40,879 nucleotides of DNA from an uncultured Eubacteriales bacterium. Lineage in GTDB: Bacteria > Bacillota > Clostridia > Oscillospirales > Acutalibacteraceae. The stretch's first letter is position 1, and the number at the start of each line of letters is the position of its first letter. Under the pieces are notes generated by a model. That model was not told where the DNA came from. It did not search any database and was given only the letters and a program-made list of their open reading frames with translations. Of the stretch, positions 32,702 to 39,544 are shown piece by piece. The DNA lies in the NCBI GenBank assembly GCA_934636435.1, contig CAKUAQ010000015.1:1-40879 (forward strand). Direction: 5' to 3'. The position numbers and the translations under genes are program-made.

Positions 32702-34375
32702 ATGATGAACTTTAAGAACTATACAATTGTGTTTGAAAAGGCGGCCTTTTCGGTTTACAAGGATACCGTACAGCTTTTCTCTGTGCCGGTCGTGTCGGCG
32801 GTGGATCGGTACGAGGATATCCGTATGCGGCCGACCGGATCGGCGATACTTGAGAGCGGTGTGGTACGGGACGACGAGGAGCACACAGAACGGTTACACC
32901 ATACGGTGCGCGAGGAAAACGGAACGGTTATTGCCGAATATCAGTCTTCCAGTAAACTGTGGGCTGAGAAGCGCTATCGGATCACGGCGAGCGAGCACGG
33001 CTTTGCTTATGAAGTGACGGTCAAGGGCAGCGGCACGGTTCATCAGATCCGATACTTTTCCTCCGGAGCCGAAAAGAATTATGAATTTGCCGGATACCTG
33101 TTGCCGCACGCAGGACAATTCAAGGAAAGCGAATGTTTGCGCAATGTTTTTGAAAACTCGCAGCTTTCCTTTGATTATTACGCCCCGTGTCCTTTTGTTT
33201 ACCCGTTTTATACCGAGGGGATGGATGGTTGGTTCGGCATCGGTCTGTTTGCGCAAAAGGGAGAGCATAATTTCGATCGTTTTGTTTATGAACGCGGTTT
33301 TTCCTTTACTTTACCCCTGGATGATCGGCTGACAATCACCGGAGAGAAGACATTGCCCGGTATTTGGGGCGGCTACGGTGCAGATGCAATGGCGGTGTTG
33401 CGGGCGTATGCCGCTTGGTATTATGCAAACGGAATCGCTGTGCAGCACGAAGAGTATACCCGCATGCCGAAATGGTGGCGGGAGCCGATTTTTTGCGGCT
33501 GGGGCGAGCAACAGAAGATGGGTCGCGTACAGGGGCGGTATGCGACCGATTACGCCACGCAGGAAAACTATGAGTGGATGCTGGCGCATCTTAAGGACAA
33601 CGGCATCGAGCCGGGAATCGTGATCATTGATGCAAAATGGCAGAAGCATTTTGGGGTGCTGGAGGTGGACCGGGAAAAATGGCCGGATTTGCGTGGGTTT
33701 ACCGACCGGATGCACGCCAAGGGTAAGCACGTTCTGCTGTGGATCAAATCATGGGATGCAGAGGGACTGCCGAGGAATGAATGCATTGACTTATTGTGCA
33801 ATCCGATAGCCGCCGATCCAACGAACCCGCAGTTTATCGAGCGCACACGAAAAAACATCCATGCACTGTTGTCCGACGAACCGGAATGCTTCGGCTGTGA
33901 CGGCTTTAAGATAGATTTTATCAACTGCACACCAAAAGGCGAACTCTTGCATCCGTTTGACGGAAACTGCTATGGTGTGGAACTTATTCGAGCATGGCTG
34001 GAATTGGTGTATACTGCAGCAAAGGACACCAAGAGAGACGCGCTGATCAATGCCAGCTGCGCCCATCCGTATGTGGCGGATGTGTGCGATCAGATCCGAT
34101 TGCATGATTATCAGGGAGCTTTGCGCTCAAGTGTTGAAGTGATGACGTTCCGTAAAAGAATTGCCGAAGCGATCTATGGGAAGATTTCCATTGATACGGA
34201 CAGTGGCGGAACGGGTAGTCATCGTGATTTTTTGCGATATATGGAAGCGCAGCCGTCTATCGGGGTGCCGGATCTTTATTATGTAACCTCATCATTCCGT
34301 ACGCCGATGGACGAGGGGGATTATGCCGCGATCCGCACGGCATGGGCAAGATATCGGAAAGAAAACGGGCTGTAA
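32702..34375 (+). CDS. TIM-barrel glycoside hydrolase, GH31/GH36-like (alpha-glycosidase)
   Basis: Start ATG 32702 lies 8 nt after AAAGGGTGG. The product has 557 residues: an N-terminal beta-sandwich (about 1-245), then a barrel from KWWREPIFCGWGEQQ. Further features are GIVIIDAKWQ, WPDLRGFTDRMHAKGKHVLLW and the nucleophile region CDGFKIDF with Asp405; IRLHDYQG later is a candidate acid/base segment. The K-x-D pattern fits the GH31/GH36 group of retaining alpha-glycosidases (alpha-xylosidase, alpha-galactosidase). No signal peptide. Removal of alpha-linked xylose would supply XylA, but alpha-galactosidase is equally possible. Confidence 0.8.
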   Translation: MMNFKNYTIVFEKAAFSVYKDTVQLFSVPVVSAVDRYEDIRMRPTGSAILESGVVRDDEEHTERLHHTVREENGTVIAEYQSSSKLWAEKRYRITASEHGFAYEVTVKGSGTVHQIRYFSSGAEKNYEFAGYLLPHAGQFKESECLRNVFENSQLSFDYYAPCPFVYPFYTEGMDGWFGIGLFAQKGEHNFDRFVYERGFSFTLPLDDRLTITGEKTLPGIWGGYGADAMAVLRAYAAWYYANGIAVQHEEYTRMPKWWREPIFCGWGEQQKMGRVQGRYATDYATQENYEWMLAHLKDNGIEPGIVIIDAKWQKHFGVLEVDREKWPDLRGFTDRMHAKGKHVLLWIKSWDAEGLPRNECIDLLCNPIAADPTNPQFIERTRKNIHALLSDEPECFGCDGFKIDFINCTPKGELLHPFDGNCYGVELIRAWLELVYTAAKDTKRDALINASCAHPYVADVCDQIRLHDYQGALRSSVEVMTFRKRIAEAIYGKISIDTDSGGTGSHRDFLRYMEAQPSIGVPDLYYVTSSFRTPMDEGDYAAIRTAWARYRKENGL

Positions 34376-34387
34376 GGAGCGGTGAAA

Positions 34388-35821
34388 ATGTATGGTGTGA
34401 TCATTGAAAAGGGGCCACAGGACTGGCAGATCATCCAGCAGACGGATGGCTTTGCTTCCGTCATGCTGCAAGGACGCGTCGAAATTGAAGAACCCGTACT
34501 TTCTCAGCAAGGGTCTGTGGTGGTGCGTGCCGTGGATGAAGAAAATGGCACACGCGTCGCGCCGCCGGTGTTCTGCCCCATCGAAGATGGGCATTGGCAG
34601 GCAAGATTGTGTCTGCCGGCGGGCGGCCCTTATCGAATCGAAAGCTATCTGCGCTTTGGTGCACAGGGGCAAAAACGCGGTGACCGCCGCTTTCACGTCG
34701 GTGTAGGGGATAACTATATCATCGCCGGACAGAGTAACGCCGTCGGCGTGGGCAAGGATGGGGTGAACGATCCGGTCAATCCGCGCGTACACCAGTATCG
34801 GCTGTACGGGCGTTGGGATATTGCGGCGCACCCATTGCACGATACGACGGACACGCGCTATCCGGAATTTGCCGAAAGTGTGGAAACGGGGCACAGCCCG
34901 TGGTTGAGTTTTGCCAAAATATTGGCCGCGCGGCTGGGGTATCCGATCGGGTTGATCCCGGCCACGAAGGGCGGAATCCCGCTGAGTTTTTGGGATAGAC
35001 GGGAGGACGGCCGCTTTTTCGCACATATGCTTTGTGTGCTGCGGGACAGTGGCGGCGGAGCTCGTGGTATCCTCTGGTATCACGGCTGTAACGATGTGTT
35101 TGATCCCGGGCTGCGAACGACATATTTTGCACGGTCCTGCCACGTCTTTTCGGATATGCGCCGGGAGCTGGGCGGTTTGCCGATCATAGCCGTGCAGCTG
35201 AACAAAAGCACCTGCACGGGGACAAAGGATCCGGAGCCGATTCGCCGCGGTTTTGCGGAGATCCGGGAGGCCCAGCGGCGTGCAGCCGATGAGATTCCGG
35301 ATGTACATCTTGTGCCGAGCATAGATCTGCCGGTCTGCGATGGAATACACAACGCAGCCATGGCAAATCTCGTAATCGGACAGCGCGCGGCCAACAGCGC
35401 TCTGCGGTATATCTATCACCGGGAGGTGATTTGCGATGCGCCGCAGATCGTGGGGGCTGTGCTGATTGGCGCGCAGGAGGTGGCACTGACGTTTACAAAT
35501 GTGTACGATCGTTTGTATTCGGACGAAAACCCCGTGGGTCTGCTGCCGTTCTCGCTGACCGATGCCCACGGACGGATGCTGCCGGACAGCTATGTGTGCG
35601 AAAATGACCGACTGCGACTCCGATTTCCGCGTCCGATTGAAAGCTATGCGACGGTGTCGTGTGACGGTTTCTGTGAAGCCGGATTGATTCCGTATGATCA
35701 ATTCAGTTATCTGCCGATTGTACCATTCGACCGGATTCCTGTGAGAATTCCGGCGAAAAATGCATGCAGTGATGCACAGATACGGTCGGATGGATCGACG
35801 GATATGGAAAATCAACTCTAA
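34388..35821 (+). CDS. Sialate-O-acetylesterase-like SGNH esterase
   Basis: ATG 34388 has AAGGAG 8 nt upstream and is preferred to the GTG at 34382. The product has 477 residues. The block I nucleophile is Ser116 in IIAGQSNAVG, and the Asp/His pair is Asp318/His321 in DGIHN, with WYHGCND in between; this is the SASA-type SGNH pattern. An N-terminal beta domain (about 1-105) and a C-terminal beta domain flank the catalytic core, as usual for the family. No signal peptide. In plant-glycan loci these enzymes act as acetyl-xylan or acetyl-pectin esterases; that is the likely role here. Confidence 0.87.
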   Translation: MYGVIIEKGPQDWQIIQQTDGFASVMLQGRVEIEEPVLSQQGSVVVRAVDEENGTRVAPPVFCPIEDGHWQARLCLPAGGPYRIESYLRFGAQGQKRGDRRFHVGVGDNYIIAGQSNAVGVGKDGVNDPVNPRVHQYRLYGRWDIAAHPLHDTTDTRYPEFAESVETGHSPWLSFAKILAARLGYPIGLIPATKGGIPLSFWDRREDGRFFAHMLCVLRDSGGGARGILWYHGCNDVFDPGLRTTYFARSCHVFSDMRRELGGLPIIAVQLNKSTCTGTKDPEPIRRGFAEIREAQRRAADEIPDVHLVPSIDLPVCDGIHNAAMANLVIGQRAANSALRYIYHREVICDAPQIVGAVLIGAQEVALTFTNVYDRLYSDENPVGLLPFSLTDAHGRMLPDSYVCENDRLRLRFPRPIESYATVSCDGFCEAGLIPYDQFSYLPIVPFDRIPVRIPAKNACSDAQIRSDGSTDMENQL

Positions 35822-35955
35822 ATTGAAGTGCCAAAGCAGGCAAGAAAGTGTACCATACGAAAACCTACACGGTAGGGGTTACCGATCCGCATTGTATTGT
35901 TGGCGGTCTGTGCTTCGCTAAGGCAAATTCGTGAGACCGAATACGGAGGGACGGT

Positions 35956-36623
35956 ATGACAAAGCGTATTTTCGATATCACCGAGTTTGGTGCGGTAACG
36001 GGAGGCGGTACGCCCTGCACCGCCTCAATTCAGAAGGCCATAGATGTGTGTGCCGAGGCCGGAGGCGGTCAGGTGTATGTTCCTGCCGGAATCTTTCTGA
36101 TCGGTACGATCTGCTTGCGGAGTAATGTGGAACTGCATTTGGCTGCCGGGACGACTTTGCTGGCATCGTCCGAATGTGACGTTGACCGGTCCGGTTATTA
36201 CGGATACATCCGTGGGAATCGGGATCGTTTTACCGTCAAGGGGAGAAGAACAGTTGTTGGACGAAGGACGTGAATCGACGGTCATTGAGAATCTCTCTTT
36301 TGAAAACATCATTTTTGACCGGGGCAGATCTTGTCCCATCTGGATGGATATTGCTGACTGCGAATGGACACGGGCAACGCGCGTGGCCAATATTCGCATC
36401 AGCGGATTCCGGGCGGTGAGTGCGGAGCTTCCGTTCATTCGTGGCAGGAAGGATGTGCCGATTCGGAACCTCTCGTTATCCGGTTGCAGCTTTGAAAAGG
36501 TGCAGGGGGCATACCATTACGGTGCGTGCGGCGATATCATATACGGTGCCGGTGAACGAAACGGGATCCGTTTGGAAGCATATTGAAGGGCTTACAGTTA
36601 CCGAGACCCGGTTCGATGCGTGA
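35956..36623 (+). pseudogene. GH28 polygalacturonase-like gene with internal deletion and frameshifts
   Basis: The start ATG 35956 with GGAGGG upstream encodes a normal GH28 N-terminus (FDITEFGAVTGGG, then GGGQVYVPAGIF and VELHLAAGTTLLAS). Homology in that frame ends near 36185. From about 36205 another frame carries the late helix (VGIGIVLPSRG, STVIENLSFENIIF, NLSLSGCSFEKVQ), and the last residues (IEGLTVTETRFDA) need a further frame change near 36560-36590. The middle with the catalytic Asp residues, roughly 250 residues in a full-length enzyme, is gone. Clearly non-functional. The 134 bp before it show no gene. Confidence 0.85.
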
Positions 36624-36706
36624 AAAAGCTTGGACGCTCCTGTGATTTTTGCGTGTCGGAGAAAGAGGAGACCATCTGAACGATTGGACGAAAAGGGGAA
36701 ATAGCA

Positions 36707-37339
36707 ATGAATATTGTATTTTTAGGCGATTCGATCACAGACGCTGGACGCAACGCAACTGCGGGCAGTCTTGTTTCGATCGGACAGGGCTACGCTCTGC
36801 TGGTGGCGGCAAAGCTAAGCGCACAGCAGCCGGGCGAATACCGATTTGACAACAAGGGAGTCAGCGGCAGCCGTGTCGTAGATCTGTACGCACGGATCAA
36901 AACCGATGCGTGGAATGCCGCTCCGGACCGGATCAGCATCCTGATCGGGGTCAACGACGTTTGGCATGATATCGGAGATACACCGAACGGCGTGGAGGCC
37001 GATCGCTTCGAGGCGGTCTATCGGATGCTGTTGCAGGATACAAAGAAACGGCTCCCCAATGTGCGTTTTATGCTGCTTGAGCCGTTTGTTTTGCCCGGCA
37101 CGGCGACCGAGGGGGCGTGGGAAATGTTCCGGAAAGAGGTCGGGCTGCGGGCCGATGTTGTGCGGCGGCTGGCAGAGGAACAGGGCGCGGCGTTTGTGCC
37201 GTTGCAAAACGGTTTTGATTCCGCATGCGAGACGCAGCCCGCTTCCTATTGGTTGGGAGATGGGGTGCATCCAACCCCGGCCGGACATCAGCTCATTGCG
37301 GATGCCTGGTTAAAGGCCTTTTCGGAAGAGATATTGTGA
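36707..37339 (+). CDS. GDSL/SGNH-family esterase
   Basis: ATG 36707 follows AAAAGGGGAA. The product has 210 residues with all SGNH blocks: GDSITDAG (Ser9), GVSGSRV, GVNDVW and DGVHPT (Asp185, His188). It is the single-domain rhamnogalacturonan-acetylesterase-like type, lacking a signal peptide. It is intact although its upstream neighbour is broken. Deacetylation of a glycan fragment is the likely job. It is the last intact gene of the glycan locus. Confidence 0.88.
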   Translation: MNIVFLGDSITDAGRNATAGSLVSIGQGYALLVAAKLSAQQPGEYRFDNKGVSGSRVVDLYARIKTDAWNAAPDRISILIGVNDVWHDIGDTPNGVEADRFEAVYRMLLQDTKKRLPNVRFMLLEPFVLPGTATEGAWEMFRKEVGLRADVVRRLAEEQGAAFVPLQNGFDSACETQPASYWLGDGVHPTPAGHQLIADAWLKAFSEEIL

Positions 37340-37382
37340 GGAAGAAGCGAACGGGAAAACTATCAAGCGGTCTAGGCACATT

Positions 37383-37591
37383 GCGGCAAGCAGTAAAATA
37401 GATGTGATTTTTTGCCAATCAATGGCGTGGGCAATAATATGAACATGGTCGACGCTGCACATTTTGCCAAGGAGATCGGTGCCAAGAAGGTCGTGCCACT
37501 ACATTTCGGATTATTTGATAGTATCGACCCGGTAGGGTTCTCTTTTGAAAATAAGGCTATTCCGCCAATATATCAGGAGGTGCAGCTTTAA
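37383..37591 (+). pseudogene. UlaG-type metallo-beta-lactamase-fold hydrolase, C-terminal remnant with frameshift
   Basis: One frame reads AASSKIDVIF up to a run of six T at 37408-37413. Adding one T restores the frame into LPINGVGNNMNMVDAAHF, then AKKVVPLHFGLFD and ENKAIPPIYQEVQL and a stop at 37591. This is the characteristic C-terminus of UlaG-like lactonases (LPING, then VPLHF with the metal His). No N-terminal part is visible upstream. Loss of one T in the homopolymer plus a 5' deletion makes it a dead fragment. UlaG-like enzymes often sit in sugar-acid or lactone pathways, which would fit this locus. Confidence 0.75.
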
Positions 37592-37790
37592 GTAGACTGG
37601 CAAAATATTTACACCTATCCGAATTTTCAATTAGAAGCATGCTATGCCTCTCAATGGTAATGTAGAGGTTTAATTTGACATACAGGAAATTCGATGAAAC
37701 GGAAAACGAAAAGAACTGGATGCCGGTATTGAATACGGCTTGATGATTCCTCAAATTTGTTCTGAATTGGGGGAATCAAAATGCGGCGGG
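37592..37790. other. Intergenic stretch with no gene recognised
   Basis: AT-rich, with short open stretches on both strands but no ribosome site paired with a recognisable protein. The plus-strand run ending near 37742 (YRKFDETENEKNWMPVLNTA) could be a further gene fragment; I cannot assign it. Confidence 0.5.
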
Positions 37791-37820
37791 AAAAGAGTTC
37801 CCGGACCGGTCGTTCCGGGA
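37791..37820 (-). terminator. Terminator-like hairpin downstream of fic
   Basis: On the minus strand TCCCGGA pairs with TCCGGGA across an 8-nt loop, followed by ACTCTTTT. A second palindrome, GGAACAT/ATGTTCC at 37848-37862, covers the fic stop codon. Confidence 0.6.
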
Positions 37821-37853
37821 GCCGTTCGATTTTCTGTTGCTTATAAGGGAACA

Positions 37854-38996
37854 TCATGTTCCTTTACGAAGAATGCTAAGATATTCCTCATACGCAAAAG
37901 TTCTGTTTCGGCTGGCGTTGTTCGTCTTTACCAGAACGCCGATATCGGAAAGCCGCTCTACGGCTCTGGATACGGTGTTGAACGTGATCCCAAGCGCCTG
38001 TGCCGTTTTGCGTATCTCGATGATCGGGTTTGCCTCCAGATAGGCAAAAACGAGCATCACATTTTTAGCGGCACGCCCCATGGCTGCAATTTTAGCCGCA
38101 TTTTTACTGTGCAGCACATTCAGTTCGTCGATCGTAGCCGTTGCGTCTTCTGCGCAATCCGCAAGAGCCTGCAGAAAAAATCTGACCCATTGCTCGTAGT
38201 CGCCTTTTTCTCGAATCTCCGTCATGCGGTCATAGTATTCCACACGGTTCTTTTTCAAAAAGTACGAAATGTACAGAGCCGGTGTGGACAGCACCTGTTC
38301 CTGCATCAGAAACAGAGTGATCAGTAAGCGCCCAATGCGTCCGTTGCCATCCAAAAAAGGATGTATCGTTTCAAACTGATAGTGGATCAACGCTGCACGA
38401 ATCAGCACATCCAGCTCATCATTTGAATGGATATACTTTTCCAGATCGGACATGGCGCTCTTCATATTTTCGGGAGAGGGCGGGATATAGCGGGCATTTT
38501 TCAATGTGCTGCCCTGACCGCCGATCCAATTCTGCGAAGTTCTGAATTCACCGGGATTTTTCTCCTGCCCACGGACGCCGGTCATAAGAACCGCATGCGT
38601 TTCCTTGAGCAGCCGGGCACATAACGGCAGCGCATTCAGACGATCAATGGCAAACTCCGTCGCTTTGATATAATTGATCACATCGGCCACATTACGGTTT
38701 GCATTGGCATCGACCAGCGGATCAAGCACATCTTCCAATGTCGCCTGCGTGCCTTCGATCTGCGAGGACATCAGCGCCTCTTTTCGCACATACATGGAAA
38801 TAAACAGCTCCACATCGGGAATGTGCTTCGCCATGCTCTCCAGGACAGCAAGCTGCGTATGGGCTTTGATGAGCAATCGGACGATATCTTCGTTTAACGC
38901 AAGGGGCGGGTTCGGTGGTAATGGGGCGGGTACAAAGGATCGATATGCCATTTCTCCGGATAAATTGGATCGGTAATAGCCTGCACGCTCTTTCAA
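37854..38996 (-). CDS. Fic-family protein (AMPylase type) with C-terminal winged helix
   Basis: The start is TTG 38996, with AAGGAG 8 nt upstream on the minus strand. The product has 380 residues. The Fic motif HPFLDGNGRIGR (212-223) is complete. An inhibitory-helix motif SSQIEGT (77-83) precedes it, the N-terminally self-inhibited type. The C-terminal part (about 310-370, NPIIEIRKTAQALGITFNTVSRAVERL) is a winged helix-turn-helix. Fic enzymes transfer AMP to target hydroxyls; proteins with this layout often regulate themselves at DNA level or act as toxin-like modules. It is convergent with the glycan locus and probably not part of it. Confidence 0.93.
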   Translation of the reverse strand: MKERAGYYRSNLSGEMAYRSFVPAPLPPNPPLALNEDIVRLLIKAHTQLAVLESMAKHIPDVELFISMYVRKEALMSSQIEGTQATLEDVLDPLVDANANRNVADVINYIKATEFAIDRLNALPLCARLLKETHAVLMTGVRGQEKNPGEFRTSQNWIGGQGSTLKNARYIPPSPENMKSAMSDLEKYIHSNDELDVLIRAALIHYQFETIHPFLDGNGRIGRLLITLFLMQEQVLSTPALYISYFLKKNRVEYYDRMTEIREKGDYEQWVRFFLQALADCAEDATATIDELNVLHSKNAAKIAAMGRAAKNVMLVFAYLEANPIIEIRKTAQALGITFNTVSRAVERLSDIGVLVKTNNASRNRTFAYEEYLSILRKGT

Positions 38997-39015
38997 CTTA
39001 ACAGCTCCTTTCCGA

Positions 39016-39028
39016 AAACTTGAAATAA
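39016..39028 (-). repeat. Operator-like 13-bp direct repeat, site A
   Basis: AAACTTGAAATAA (plus strand) is identical to 39067-39079. This copy lies between the predicted transcription start and the fic ribosome site, so a bound protein would block transcription. Confidence 0.75.
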
Positions 39029-39035
39029 CAAGCCT

Positions 39036-39064
39036 ATTATATCCACTTCATTTCATTTTGTCAA
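39036..39064 (-). promoter_or_regulatory. Consensus promoter of fic
   Basis: On the minus strand TTGACA (39064-39059) and TATAAT (39041-39036) are both perfect consensus and are separated by exactly 17 bp. Repeats at 39016-39028 and 39067-39079 flank it. Confidence 0.88.
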
Positions 39065-39066
39065 TT

Positions 39067-39079
39067 AAACTTGAAATAA
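39067..39079 (-). repeat. Operator-like 13-bp direct repeat, site B
   Basis: Second copy of AAACTTGAAATAA, immediately upstream of the -35 box. A third, inverted 9-bp core (TTATTTCAA) occurs at 39099-39107. Confidence 0.75.
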
Positions 39080-39154
39080 GTTTCGGAGATGTACTCACTT
39101 ATTTCAACATCATATCTTTTTAGAGCAGTATATTAAAAGCGAGGGCGTAGCAAA

Positions 39155-39193
39155 ACCTCCTATGGTAGTTGTTTTTATTCTACCATAGGAGGT
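39155..39193 (-). terminator. Perfect 14-bp inverted repeat, terminator-like
   Basis: ACCTCCTATGGTAG at 39155-39168 pairs exactly with 39180-39193 across an 11-nt T-rich loop. On the minus strand TTTT follows the stem, so it could end transcription coming from the recombinase/AbrB side. The plus-strand right arm contains AGGAGGT, a perfect ribosome-site sequence. Confidence 0.65.
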
Positions 39194-39261
39194 CGTATTT
39201 TCTATTGTCCCGTTTTCACTGGGCTTGTTCAACTCTTGCGAAGTACAGGGAGTTTTTGCTT

Positions 39262-39417
39262 TTATTTTCCCAGCCGTGCGGTGAGCTTTTGCACGGCTGT
39301 TTGGAACCTTTCAAGCGGTGTCAATGTTATCAGCAGCGGGTCGCCCTCGCGGATACGCATGGTGCGGCGGATCTCCTTGGGAATGACGACGCGGCCCAGA
39401 TCATCTGCTTGTGTCAA
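39262..39417 (-). pseudogene. AbrB/SpoVT-type DNA-binding domain remnant
   Basis: A 51-codon frame from TTG 39417 contains the unmistakable core DDLGRVVIPKEIRRTMRIRE followed by GDPLLI. In intact homologues this core is preceded by about ten residues beginning with Met and is followed by a strand such as EVILKKY. Here both sides differ: HLTQA precedes it and TLTPLERFQTAVQKLTARLGK follows. A 9-bp hairpin (39271-39279 with 39291-39299) lies in the aberrant 3' part. It is probably a truncated AbrB-like regulator, possibly the antitoxin-like or host-side flank of the mobile element. Confidence 0.7.
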
Positions 39418-39513
39418 GTGGAATCCAAAAATTCTTAAAAGCCCTTATATATCAAGGATTTCCGGACTTTCCGCAAAAACAACCCTTGTGTTATTATAAC
39501 GCAAAAACAGCAT

Positions 39514-39538
39514 AAAAGCCAGCGAAAAGCCGGCTTTT
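39514..39538 (-). terminator. Terminator downstream of the recombinase
   Basis: AAAAGCC pairs with GGCTTTT, with two further inner pairs and a GAAAA loop; A and T runs on both sides make it usable in both directions. It begins 7 bp past the recombinase stop. Confidence 0.75.
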
Positions 39539-39544
39539 ACATGG

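Noticed and set aside
35822..35955. Possible small gene or regulatory RNA before the GH28 pseudogene
   Set aside because: Only a short CCTAC/GTAGG hairpin is visible; there is no promoter, conserved fold or peptide that I can support.
37740..38327. 195-residue plus-strand frame
   Set aside because: It is antisense to the 3' half of fic; no start context or protein motif was seen.
39169..39499. Plus-strand frames of 87-89 residues after the 14-bp inverted repeat
   Set aside because: They are antisense to the AbrB remnant. The hidden AGGAGGT could in principle serve one of them, but the peptide has no recognisable family.
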